Shown here one piece after another: positions 25,523-33,220 of a stretch of DNA of 64,000 nucleotides; the stretch's first letter is position 1; each line of letters starts with the position of its first letter. The translations under genes and the position numbers were made by a program. The notes below the pieces were generated by a model, which was given only the letters and a program-made list of their open reading frames with translations, did no database searches and was not told where the DNA came from. Origin of the DNA: Oceanobacter sp. 1_MG-2023 (lineage in GTDB: Bacteria; Pseudomonadota; Gammaproteobacteria; Pseudomonadales; Oceanobacteraceae); assembly GCF_030689025.1 (NCBI RefSeq), contig NZ_JAUYWA010000013.1, forward strand, positions 1 through 64,000, written 5' to 3'.

Positions 25523-26683
25523 ATGGAAAAGCTATCGATTGGTGTTGTGGGTGGTGGTATTGGTGGATTGACCGCCGCCATTGCCCTGCAGAGAATGGGG
25601 CATCGTGTCACTGTTTATGAACAGTCGAAGGCGTACGCCCGTATCGGAGCCGACATCAACCTGACCCCGAATGCCGTCAAGGCACTGGATGGCCTGGGTC
25701 TGAACGACGCGATTCGCAAAACTGCCGCACGTCCGACCCACCGTATCAGCCGGATGTGGGACAGCGGTAAAGAGACCTCACGACTGGCGATGTCGAATGA
25801 AGCCGAACTCAAATACGGCGCACCGCAGCTGACCATTCACCGGGCTGACCTGTTGGTGGCGCTGGCGGATGCCTTTGATATCCAGAATGTCGTCTTCAAC
25901 GCCCGTATCGATCAAATCACAGAACTGCCCGGTGCCGGTGTGCGTGTAACCACCACCAGCGGCCGCTGCGATGAACTGGATGTGGTGATCGGTGCCGACG
26001 GTATTCACTCCGCGGTTCGTGCTTATTTGTTTGGGGCCGAACAGCCGCGCTTTACCGGTGTGGTTGCCTATCGTGCGGTCGTGCCGGCAGAACAGCTGCA
26101 AGACCTGCCCGATATCCAGGCATTCACCAAATGGTGGGGTGAAACTCCGGAAAGCCAGACCGTCACTTTCCCGCTGAATCAGGGCAAGGACATCTTTATC
26201 TTCGCCACCACCGCACAAGACAGCTGGACGGAAGAAAGCTGGACTGGCGCAGGTGACTGTGACGAATTACGCAGCCACTACACTCATTTTCATCCACAGG
26301 CCCGGGCCTTGCTGGATCGTTGTGATGACGTGCTGAAAACCGCCCTGTACGAACGGGACCCTCTGCAATACTGGAGCAAAGGCCGGATTGCCCTGCTGGG
26401 CGATGCCTGTCATCCGATGATGCCGTTTATGGCCCAGGGTGCCGGTCAGGCGATTGAAGACGCCATCGTATTGGCGCGGGCGCTGGAGCACGCCAGCAAC
26501 GGCGATGAAGCAGCAGCGGCTTTACACCTGTATCAGGCGGTGCGTCAGGATCGTGCGCGTCAGATCCAGATCGGTTCGCGCTCCAACCAGTGGCTCAAGA
26601 ACGCGGGCAGTGCCGACTGGGTTTATGGTTATGACGCCTGGACGGTACCCCTGCAAGGCACTGCAGAAGAAGTGACAGCATGA
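25523..26683 (+). CDS. FAD-dependent aromatic hydroxylase, NicC/salicylate hydroxylase-like
   Basis: A 386-residue group A flavoprotein monooxygenase. GGGIGG at residues 10-15 binds the ADP part of FAD, DG at 159-160 (VIGADGIHS) is the NADPH/FAD motif, and GD at 293-294 (LLGDACHP) contacts the ribityl chain. Overall it resembles 6-hydroxynicotinate 3-monooxygenase, including a C-terminal WVYGYD. Several residues given as NicC active-site residues differ here: the early His is Asn46 and the His after CHPM-x-P is Phe302. I infer a different ring substrate. I chose the ATG at 25523, with AAGGAG just upstream. The gene overlaps the next by ATGA. Confidence 0.88.
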   Translation: MEKLSIGVVGGGIGGLTAAIALQRMGHRVTVYEQSKAYARIGADINLTPNAVKALDGLGLNDAIRKTAARPTHRISRMWDSGKETSRLAMSNEAELKYGAPQLTIHRADLLVALADAFDIQNVVFNARIDQITELPGAGVRVTTTSGRCDELDVVIGADGIHSAVRAYLFGAEQPRFTGVVAYRAVVPAEQLQDLPDIQAFTKWWGETPESQTVTFPLNQGKDIFIFATTAQDSWTEESWTGAGDCDELRSHYTHFHPQARALLDRCDDVLKTALYERDPLQYWSKGRIALLGDACHPMMPFMAQGAGQAIEDAIVLARALEHASNGDEAAAALHLYQAVRQDRARQIQIGSRSNQWLKNAGSADWVYGYDAWTVPLQGTAEEVTA

Positions 26684-27039
26684 ATAGTGAATCTCAGGAG
26701 CTGACACAGGATACCCAGCCAGCACAGGACACCATGTTGCTGACGGTATTGCTGAAGCATGATCAGTCAAAAAACCTGGAAGACATCCAGAGCCATATGA
26801 AAAAAATGGACTGGTGGGAACGTTTTCCAGTGGCCGGGGTAGAGGTTGTTTCCTGGACCGTGGCCATGGGCCTGGGGCAAATCGTGACCTTGCGATTGCC
26901 ACCGGCCTTACTGCCCAAAATCAACGTAGAACTGGAGCGCTCCGCCTGGGGCGTATTCCGCACCGAATGTTACCCGACGTATGACTTTGTACCGGTACGC
27001 GCCATGATCCGCGAACGTGTACAGAATGGAGGACAATAA
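26680..27039 (+). CDS. Small conserved-type protein of unknown function in the catabolic operon
   Basis: A 119-residue protein with no signal peptide or membrane helix. After a polar start of about 18 residues it has a compact alpha/beta pattern (TMLLTVLLKHD, then a Trp-rich helix, then QIVTLRLP) that could be a ferredoxin-like dimeric barrel, as in muconolactone isomerases or small monooxygenases. I see no catalytic motif. The start overlaps the flavin hydroxylase stop codon by ATGA and the next gene starts directly after its stop, so its product is probably made together with the hydroxylase. A subunit or ring-product isomerase are possible roles. Confidence 0.7.
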   Translation: MNSESQELTQDTQPAQDTMLLTVLLKHDQSKNLEDIQSHMKKMDWWERFPVAGVEVVSWTVAMGLGQIVTLRLPPALLPKINVELERSAWGVFRTECYPTYDFVPVRAMIRERVQNGGQ

Positions 27040-27261
27040 ATGAAAGCACCGTATCTGGAGCCCCATCAGGCTCGCACCCGTGATAACACACCCTTTGAAG
27101 ACCTGCTGGCCGATTCGATTGAGCGTGCATTCGGAGAACAAATTCACGACCTGGATGGCCTGGTGAATTTTCTCAATGTGGTTGGCCCACCGTGCCCGAC
27201 AGCCACTGGTCTGTGGACCGAAGAGTCTTATAAAACCCTGATGAGCAAGCTGGGCGAGTAA
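27040..27261 (+). CDS. Small protein of unknown function, Rieske-operon type
   Basis: A 73-residue acidic protein that starts at the base after the previous stop codon. The core DLDGLVNFLNVVGPPCPTAT followed by GLWTEESYKTLM looks like a small helical domain. Short proteins of this kind, sometimes called recombinase-like helix-turn-helix proteins, are found beside Rieske oxygenase genes; I recall this as a pattern and cannot confirm it here. The Rieske alpha subunit gene begins 27 bases later. Its tight placement and good ribosome binding site (GGAGGAC) make it a real gene. Function unknown. Confidence 0.7.
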   Translation: MKAPYLEPHQARTRDNTPFEDLLADSIERAFGEQIHDLDGLVNFLNVVGPPCPTATGLWTEESYKTLMSKLGE

Positions 27262-27288
27262 CGCGGCATAGCAGAGAGAGAATCAAGT

Positions 27289-28314
27289 ATGAACATCATT
27301 CAAACCAGCGCCGATCCGGTCGAAAAAATTCTTCAGCAAGGCATCAAGGATCGTTGGTATCCGGTGCTGCCATCCGACCAGCTGACGGCTGACAAACCGG
27401 TCTCGTTGCGGATTCTGGGCTACAAGATTGCGTTGTGGCGCGATACCGACAATACCGCGCATGCGGTCGAAGACCACTGCCCACACCGGGGCGCACCCCT
27501 GTCACTGGGAGCCAACCTTGGCGACCGGTTGCAGTGCCCGTATCACGGTGTCGAAGTGGACTGCAGTGGTAAAGTCCGCAAGGTACCGGGCAGCCCGGGC
27601 TGCAAACTGGAAGGTAGCAGACCGACCCGTCGTTTTCACACCCAGGAAGTTGCCGGTGCGATCTTTCTTTATAACGCCGTCGATCCACAGCTGGAAACGC
27701 CACCAGAGCTGATCCTGCCAGAGCAGCTGACCTCGGACGAATACTCCAGCTTCCTGTGCTACTGCGAATGGAAAGCCGATTACCGTTATGTGCTGGATAA
27801 CGTGGCTGATCCGATGCACGGGGCTTTCCTGCACAAGATGTCGCATTCCATGTCGGAAGGCGAAACCCAGGCCAAATTTGTAACCACCGATACTGACCAC
27901 GGTTTTATCTTCGAGAAAGAAGGCCAGCGTGGCGTCAACTTCGACTGGAGTGAATTTGCCGATACCAACCTGATGTGGCAACGGCTGGAAATTCCCTATC
28001 CCAAGACCGGTGGGCCTGGTGGCAACTTCCATATTATCGGTATGTACGTTCCCCTGAATCCACAGCTGGCAGGCGTGTTCCACTGGCGTTGTCGCCCGCT
28101 GACCGGCTGGCAGGAAGATACCTGGCGCTTCTTGTACAAGAACCGTCTGGAAGCCCGTCACTGGCACGTGCTGGAGCAAGACCGGGTTGCCCTTGAAGCC
28201 ATGGAACCGGACGCCAACCAGCGTGAAATGCTGTACCAGCACGATCTTGGACTGGTGCGTTTGCGTCGTTATATGAAAAACCTGGCCAAGCAAGAACTGG
28301 AAGCCAGCAAGTAG
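27289..28314 (+). CDS. Rieske non-heme iron oxygenase, oxygenase component (VanA/phthalate dioxygenase-like)
   Basis: A 341-residue oxygenase. The Rieske cluster ligands are C64-x-H66 and C83-x2-H86 (CPHRG and CPYHG, 16 residues between), and the mononuclear iron ligands are D174-x2-H177-x4-H182 in ADPMHGAFLHK, with D170 as the bridging acid. The size and lack of a beta subunit fit the two-component VanA-type group, which includes O-demethylases, phthalate dioxygenase and 2-oxoquinoline 8-monooxygenase. Its electron donor is the reductase encoded at 28791. With an extradiol enzyme and an SDR in the same operon, ring dihydroxylation is more likely than demethylation, but both remain possible. 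Confidence 0.92.
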   Translation: MNIIQTSADPVEKILQQGIKDRWYPVLPSDQLTADKPVSLRILGYKIALWRDTDNTAHAVEDHCPHRGAPLSLGANLGDRLQCPYHGVEVDCSGKVRKVPGSPGCKLEGSRPTRRFHTQEVAGAIFLYNAVDPQLETPPELILPEQLTSDEYSSFLCYCEWKADYRYVLDNVADPMHGAFLHKMSHSMSEGETQAKFVTTDTDHGFIFEKEGQRGVNFDWSEFADTNLMWQRLEIPYPKTGGPGGNFHIIGMYVPLNPQLAGVFHWRCRPLTGWQEDTWRFLYKNRLEARHWHVLEQDRVALEAMEPDANQREMLYQHDLGLVRLRRYMKNLAKQELEASK

Positions 28315-28325
28315 GCGGAATTGAG

Positions 28326-28778
28326 ATGACGGATATGAACAACCTGGTCGCCCATGTTCGGGCAGACAGCGTCCCGGAGCTGGCTACCGCCAGCTGGTCC
28401 AATGCCCTGTTACTGGGGCGGGAGCTGGTGACATCCGGCATGACCGGCCACCCGGCGACTCGTCAAGCCGCGGCGGCGGGTGAGCCACTGGATGCGTACC
28501 AGCAAACCCTGGTGGTTTTGGGCAAGATCCAGGCTCTGGTGGAAGCGGCCGGTGGTCATATCGGCAACATCTACCGGCTGACGGTGTACGTGACGGATAT
28601 TCGCGATAAAGACGCCATCAGCCGCGCCCGCAAGGATTTTTTTGTGGGGCAATCGGTATACCCGACCTCCACCCTGGTGGAAGTGTCCGGGTTGGTATTT
28701 CCGGAGTTGTGCGTCGAAATCGAAGCCGGTATTCATCTGGATGCCGACCTTGGCAACACGATCAAACAGGCTGATTAA
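28326..28778 (+). CDS. RidA/YjgF family protein
   Basis: A 150-residue RidA-like protein, expected to be a cytoplasmic trimer. The family core is clear: ALLLGRELVTSGMTG, then VLGKIQALVEAAGG, NIYRLTVYVTDI and a C-terminal VEIEAGI. In E. coli RidA the imine-binding Arg lies in PARSCVEV; here the segment is PTSTLVEV, so Ser replaces Arg. It thus belongs to a subfamily without the standard imine deaminase residue. It lies between the Rieske oxygenase and its reductase, so I infer that it handles a reactive enamine or tautomer made in the pathway. That role is speculative. Confidence 0.88.
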   Translation: MTDMNNLVAHVRADSVPELATASWSNALLLGRELVTSGMTGHPATRQAAAAGEPLDAYQQTLVVLGKIQALVEAAGGHIGNIYRLTVYVTDIRDKDAISRARKDFFVGQSVYPTSTLVEVSGLVFPELCVEIEAGIHLDADLGNTIKQAD

Positions 28779-28790
28779 CGGAGCCGGACT

Positions 28791-29762
28791 ATGAGCAATG
28801 AAACTCTCACCGCATTGGTGTCCCAGATACGCTACGAAGCGGAAGGCATCATCAGTATCGAACTGCGTCCCGAGCCCGGGGCTGCCGATTTTCCGGCGTT
28901 TACGGCCGGTTCGCATATTGATCTGAACTTGCCCAACGGCATGGTGCGCAGCTACTCACTGTATAACTCACCGGCGGAGCCAAACCGCTATGTGGTGGGC
29001 ATCCTGCGAGACAAAAAGAGTCGCGGTGGCTCAGAGTGGGTGCATCGCCAGTTGCGGGTGGGTACCCGGCTGGCCATCAGCGCTCCGCGGAACAACTTCC
29101 CGCTGCAGCCGCATAATGGCCACAGCGTGCTGGTCGCGGGTGGCATTGGGATCACCCCGGTGCTGTGTATGTTCCGTGAGTTGCTGCAACAAGGGCAATC
29201 GGCGGAACTGATCTATTGCGCCCGCACTCGCTCAGAGGCTGCTTTTATTGCTGAAATCGAGGCACTGACAGCAGAGCTGGGCGGGACTGTCCGCTTCCGC
29301 TTTGACGACGAAGCCGGTACACCGCCCAATCTTGAACAGCTGTTGCAAGGTCAGGCGGCCTCCACCCACTTCTATTGTTGTGGCCCGACGCCGATGCTGG
29401 ATGCGTTTGAAGCCGCTTGTGCCCAGTTGAACCATGCCAATGTGCATATCGAACGTTTTGCCGCTGTCGAGATTGCGGCGTCGGACGATGCCCGCAGCAG
29501 CTATGTAGTGGAATTGGCCAGGTCCGGCCAGATTATCCAGATCAACCCGGGCGACAGCTTGCTGGAACGGCTGGAAGGCGAAGGGCTTGACCTTGATTGC
29601 TCCTGTCGTGAAGGCGTTTGTGGTGCTTGTGAAGTGGCAGTGCTGGAAGGCGAGATTGATCACCGCGATGGCGTGTTGACCAAAGCCGAACGGGCCGCCA
29701 ACAACACCATGATGATCTGTGTGTCGGGTTGTAAATCAAGCAAGTTGGTGCTGGATATCTGA
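28791..29762 (+). CDS. Rieske oxygenase reductase (VanB-like: FMN, NAD and 2Fe-2S domains)
   Basis: A 323-residue reductase. The flavin domain comes first (FTAGSHIDLNLPNGMVRSYS), then the NAD domain with GGIGITPVLCMFREL, then a C-terminal plant-type ferredoxin whose four Cys follow C-x4-C-x2-C-x29-C (CSCREGVCGAC and the later ICVSGC). This is the phthalate dioxygenase reductase/VanB arrangement. It passes electrons from NADH to the Rieske component at 27289, in the same operon. It is the last gene of the first catabolic transcript; a 269-base gap with a new promoter follows. Confidence 0.93.
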   Translation: MSNETLTALVSQIRYEAEGIISIELRPEPGAADFPAFTAGSHIDLNLPNGMVRSYSLYNSPAEPNRYVVGILRDKKSRGGSEWVHRQLRVGTRLAISAPRNNFPLQPHNGHSVLVAGGIGITPVLCMFRELLQQGQSAELIYCARTRSEAAFIAEIEALTAELGGTVRFRFDDEAGTPPNLEQLLQGQAASTHFYCCGPTPMLDAFEAACAQLNHANVHIERFAAVEIAASDDARSSYVVELARSGQIIQINPGDSLLERLEGEGLDLDCSCREGVCGACEVAVLEGEIDHRDGVLTKAERAANNTMMICVSGCKSSKLVLDI

Positions 29763-29833
29763 TCGGTTGATCGCTGCCGTACGGCGGTAGCGACAAAGAC
29801 GACGAAACAGTCACGACTGGTCAGATTTTCACC

Positions 29834-29862
29834 TTGACCGAGGGCGGAAATCTGCCTAGCAT
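29834..29862 (+). promoter_or_regulatory. Promoter of the cupin operon
   Basis: TTGACC (29834-29839), a 17-base spacer and TAGCAT (29857-29862) form a plausible sigma-70 promoter. Operator B starts at the next base, the same layout as at the porin promoter. Confidence 0.5.
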
Positions 29863-29897
29863 GTTTCATATAAAGACTGATGTTTTAAATATAAAAC
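29863..29897. promoter_or_regulatory. Candidate IclR operator B (cupin operon)
   Basis: GTTTCATATAA (29863-29873), seven bases, then TGTTTT, exactly as in operator A. An additional perfect palindrome GTTTTA-AATA-TAAAAC spans 29882-29897. It lies about 135 bases upstream of the cupin start. Confidence 0.65.
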
Positions 29898-30031
29898 AAA
29901 TGTCGCATAATAAGTACGACCGCGTTATGGATCATGATCCCCGTAACGCAAGCCGCCGAGGGTACGGCAGCAGACCAGTCGGGCCGCTTTATCGCCCGCC
30001 ACATATGGTGAACTAACCTGAGGAAAACAGC

Positions 30032-30559
30032 ATGTCTGAGACATTCGAAAGCTGGAACAAACCAGCAGAAACAAGCCTTGAAGACTTCATGGCTGGCCGG
30101 ATTGCCCGCAAGGAAAATCGTACCTACGATTTTAATGCACTGAAATTCCAGGCAGATTACGACCCCAAATACCGCCGTGCCCAAATGCGCTACATGGGCA
30201 CTGGTGCTGCCGGTGTAACCAGCGATACCAATACCGTGCCATCGGAACATTTCACTTTCTCCACCATGTTGTTACCGGCGCAGTGTGAAGGCCCGCTGCA
30301 CTTGCACGACGATGTTGAAGAAGTGTTCTTTATGCTGCGTGGTTCGATCCGTTTGACGATGGAACTGAACGGCGAGACCTGTGAGACCGTCTTGAACGAA
30401 CGTGATCTGGTGTCGATTCCACCAGGCATCTACCGGGGCCTGTACAACTTCACCCAGGAAGATGCGCTGATGTGTGTGATGCTGGGAACGCCGAAGCCGG
30501 TGATCCCGACCTATCCGGCCGATCACCCGCTGTCACAGATCAAACGCGATAAAAAATAA
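30032..30559 (+). CDS. Cupin domain protein
   Basis: A 175-residue single-cupin protein. Motif 1 is well kept, GPLHLHDDVEEVFFMLRG with its two His and Glu. In motif 2 (DLVSIPPGIYRGLYN) Arg stands where the third metal-binding His is usual. It may still bind metal with three ligands or act without one. It is the first gene of the second operon (30032-37809), under its own IclR-type operator. Possible roles include isomerisation, decarboxylation or dioxygenation of a pathway acid. From memory, a cupin lies in a similar set of genes around PA3505 in P. aeruginosa. Confidence 0.85.
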   Translation: MSETFESWNKPAETSLEDFMAGRIARKENRTYDFNALKFQADYDPKYRRAQMRYMGTGAAGVTSDTNTVPSEHFTFSTMLLPAQCEGPLHLHDDVEEVFFMLRGSIRLTMELNGETCETVLNERDLVSIPPGIYRGLYNFTQEDALMCVMLGTPKPVIPTYPADHPLSQIKRDKK

Positions 30560-30588
30560 GCTCAATTGTCGGGAGCCAGAGCATAGCC

Positions 30589-31473
30589 ATGAACACAGCC
30601 ACATGTACTACCACATTGATTCAACAACTCGACGACTTTCCCCGTCAGAGCATCCGGCTGGGCGACGTTAACCAGTCCTGGCGCGAGTCTGGCCCGGAGA
30701 GTGGTGGTAGTGGTGAGGTGCTGGTGTTACTGCATGGTATCAGCTCGGGTTCCGGCTCTTGGGTGCAACAATTGGCCGCACTGGAAACTGACTGCCGGGT
30801 GCTGGCCTGGGATGCCCCCGGATATGGCGACAGTGATGACCTGAGCGTAACCGGGGCCAACGCCAAAGACTATGCCGAACGGCTGGCTCATTGGCTGGAT
30901 GCGCTGGGTATTCAACGTTGCTGGCTGGTTGGCCACTCGCTGGGTGCCATGGTTGCCGCCGCCTTTGCTGCCCGTTATCCGCAGCGTCTGGCCGGTTTGA
31001 TGCTGGCCAGCCCGGCCCAGGGGTATGGTCAAGCCGATGCTGAAACCCGGGAGCGGGTGTACCGTCAACGCCCAACCATGCTGGCACAATTGGGGCCTGC
31101 CGGATTGGCTGCACAACGTGCCGCCGCACTGGTTTCTGTTAATGCCAGCGCCGCACAGGTGAGCCTGGTTGCCGATGGCATGCGCCAGCTGCGTTTGTCC
31201 GGCTTTCAGGCCGCTTCCTGGCTGTTGGCCAACGATGATATCTGGTCGTACTTGCCCGTCGATGTTGAGTCCCGCCGGGTCATCTGTGGCGCTGCCGATA
31301 CCATCACTCCACCGCAGGCCGCCCGGCAATTGGCCAGCGACCTGGATACTACCGAATTTGTTGAAATCGCCGCCGCAGGCCACGCCTGTTATGTCGAAGC
31401 CGCGGCGGCAGTGAATCAGGCGCTGAAGGACTGGATGTCTTCGGCGACCTCCCGGACAGGTACCTCGTTATGA
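30589..31473 (+). CDS. Alpha/beta hydrolase of the catabolic operon
   Basis: A 294-residue alpha/beta hydrolase. The oxyanion strand is LVLLHGISSGSGSW, the nucleophile elbow GHSLGA, the acid follows VICGAADTITPP, and the catalytic His is in AAAGHACYVEAA. It resembles meta-cleavage product hydrolases and N-formylmaleamate deformylases in size and motifs. Coming after ring cleavage, it could hydrolyse a C-C bond of the cleavage product or an N-acyl/formyl bond. It overlaps the next gene by ATGA. Substrate unknown. Confidence 0.88.
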   Translation: MNTATCTTTLIQQLDDFPRQSIRLGDVNQSWRESGPESGGSGEVLVLLHGISSGSGSWVQQLAALETDCRVLAWDAPGYGDSDDLSVTGANAKDYAERLAHWLDALGIQRCWLVGHSLGAMVAAAFAARYPQRLAGLMLASPAQGYGQADAETRERVYRQRPTMLAQLGPAGLAAQRAAALVSVNASAAQVSLVADGMRQLRLSGFQAASWLLANDDIWSYLPVDVESRRVICGAADTITPPQAARQLASDLDTTEFVEIAAAGHACYVEAAAAVNQALKDWMSSATSRTGTSL

Positions 31474-32264
31474 GTTTTATGCTGAAAGATCGTGTTGTGG
31501 TTGTCACCGGAGGCTCCTCTGGTATTGGCCTGGAAACTGTCCGGCTGCTGCTGCAGGAACAAGCCAAAGTTGCCTGGTGTGGCCGTAACGAAGAGCGTCT
31601 GCTGGCCTCGGAAGACGCGATGCGTACCGCCTTCCCTGATGGCCAGTTTATGACCCGGGTTTGCGATGTTCTGAACGCCGACGACGTTGCCACGTTTGCC
31701 GAAGCGGTCAAGACGCAGCTGGGCAACACCGACTGCCTGATCAATAACGCCGGGCAAGGGCGGGTTTCCGGCTTTGATAACACCAGCGACGATGACTGGA
31801 TGGCTGAAACCGGGTTAAAACTGTTTGGCGTGATCCGTCCGGTACGGGCTTTTATGGATCAGTTGCTGGCATCGGGAATGGGTTCTGTCACCAATGTGAA
31901 CTCCTTGCTGGCGAAACAACCGGAGCCACACATGATGGCGACTTCCGCGGCGCGAGCAGCGTTGCTGAATTTTACCCACTCACTGGCCCACGAGTATGCG
32001 CCAAAGGGCGTAAGGGTAAATTCAATTCTGCTCGGTATGGTGGAGTCTGGCCAATGGCGTCGCCGCTATCTGGATCGATCCGATACCGATGCCAGCTGGG
32101 AACAGTGGACCGGGGCAATTGCCAACAAGCGAGGCATTCCGATGGGTCGACTGGGTCGTCCGGAAGAACCGGCCCGGGCGCTGGTTTTTCTGGCCTCGCC
32201 CTTGGCCTCGTACACCACCGGCTCAACCCTGGATGTCTCCGGCGGTTTTGCCAAACAGATTTGA
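31470..32264 (+). CDS. Atypical SDR family protein lacking the catalytic Tyr/Lys
   Basis: A 264-residue SDR. The nucleotide motif TGGSSGIG and INNAGQG are normal, and the C-terminus GSTLDVSGGFAKQI is typical. The active site is not: where YxxxK is expected the sequence is TSAAR (in HMMATSAARAALLN), so Thr replaces Tyr and Arg replaces Lys, while the upstream Ser (NVNSLL) stays. It may catalyse a different reaction, use another base, or only bind NAD(P) or substrate. It overlaps the hydrolase gene by four bases. A second, canonical SDR at 23732 lies in the first operon. Confidence 0.85.
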   Translation: MSFMLKDRVVVVTGGSSGIGLETVRLLLQEQAKVAWCGRNEERLLASEDAMRTAFPDGQFMTRVCDVLNADDVATFAEAVKTQLGNTDCLINNAGQGRVSGFDNTSDDDWMAETGLKLFGVIRPVRAFMDQLLASGMGSVTNVNSLLAKQPEPHMMATSAARAALLNFTHSLAHEYAPKGVRVNSILLGMVESGQWRRRYLDRSDTDASWEQWTGAIANKRGIPMGRLGRPEEPARALVFLASPLASYTTGSTLDVSGGFAKQI

Positions 32265-32320
32265 ATTGTCGCTGACTCAGCCAGCGACCTGCAGACGGTA
32301 ATCAGACCGGGAACCGACAC

Positions 32321-33112
32321 ATGAAACAACTGATGATGATTGGCTTTGGAGCCATGGCAGAAGAAGTACTGGCGTTACTGCCAGAAGGCTTGCGCCTGGG
32401 CTGGGTCGTGACCACAGAGCGCAGCCGCGAGCGTATCGCCGCGCAACTGGGCGATCAGGTACAGGTAATTACGGCCATTGCGGCATGTGATGGCCAGCCC
32501 GATCTGGTTTTGGAATGTGCCGGTCAGCCGGGTATTCGCGCCCATGGTGTCGAAGTGCTGAAACGTGGCTGGGACCTGATGATGATTTCGATTGGTGCGC
32601 TGGCGGATCGTCAGCTGGCGGATCAACTGCAAGCGGCCGCGACGGTGGGTAACGCCCGTTTGCATGCCCTGCCTGGTGCCATTGCCGGTATCGACGGTCT
32701 GGCTGCGGCCCGTGAAGGTGGTCTGGATCAGGTGACCTATACCTGCCGTAAAAGCCCGCAAAGCTGGCGTGGCAGCCCGGCAGAAAAACTGATCGACCTG
32801 GCGTGTGTTGAGCAGCCGCAGGTGTTTTTTGAAGGCAGCGCCCGGCAAGCCGCGCTGACTTTTCCGGCCAATGCCAATGTCGCCGCAACGATCGCGCTGG
32901 CCAGTCTGGGTCTGGACGACACCCGGGTGCAGCTGGTGGTGGACCCGACGACGACCACCAACCAACACCAGATTTCAGCCCGTGGCCGGTTTGGTGAAAT
33001 GAGTATCCAGCTGTGTGGCAAACCACTGGAACGTAACCCGAAAACCTCGACCCTGGCGGCGTTGAGTGTGGTCCGGGCCTGTCGCCAGAGTGTGTCGACG
33101 ATCGTGATCTAG
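32321..33112 (+). CDS. L-aspartate dehydrogenase
   Basis: A 263-residue NAD(P)-dependent amino acid dehydrogenase. The Rossmann motif GFGAMAEEV opens the protein, and the family-specific segments follow: LPGAIAGIDGLAAA, FPANANVAATIALASLGLD and NPKTSTLAA near the C-terminus. Known members oxidise L-aspartate to iminoaspartate and then oxaloacetate plus ammonia, or run in reverse. Thermotoga uses its enzyme in NAD synthesis; in P. aeruginosa the enzyme PA3505 is in a catabolic-looking cluster. Here it lies between SDR and aldehyde dehydrogenase genes, so a catabolic or nitrogen-releasing role is likelier than NAD synthesis. A substrate other than aspartate remains possible. Confidence 0.9.
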   Translation: MKQLMMIGFGAMAEEVLALLPEGLRLGWVVTTERSRERIAAQLGDQVQVITAIAACDGQPDLVLECAGQPGIRAHGVEVLKRGWDLMMISIGALADRQLADQLQAAATVGNARLHALPGAIAGIDGLAAAREGGLDQVTYTCRKSPQSWRGSPAEKLIDLACVEQPQVFFEGSARQAALTFPANANVAATIALASLGLDDTRVQLVVDPTTTTNQHQISARGRFGEMSIQLCGKPLERNPKTSTLAALSVVRACRQSVSTIVI

Positions 33113-33220
33113 TTCGTCGTCCCGTACTGGGCAAGTTAACCCGATGTGCAAAAAAAGATTCCCGAGTGGGAAGGGGCTCCCCTTGCCGTTCGACCGCAAT
33201 AACAGATGAGGAGGCGGATT

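Noticed and set aside
29834..30016. 60-codon plus-strand frame in front of the cupin gene
   Set aside because: Starts inside the promoter -35 box and covers the operator; unlikely to be translated.
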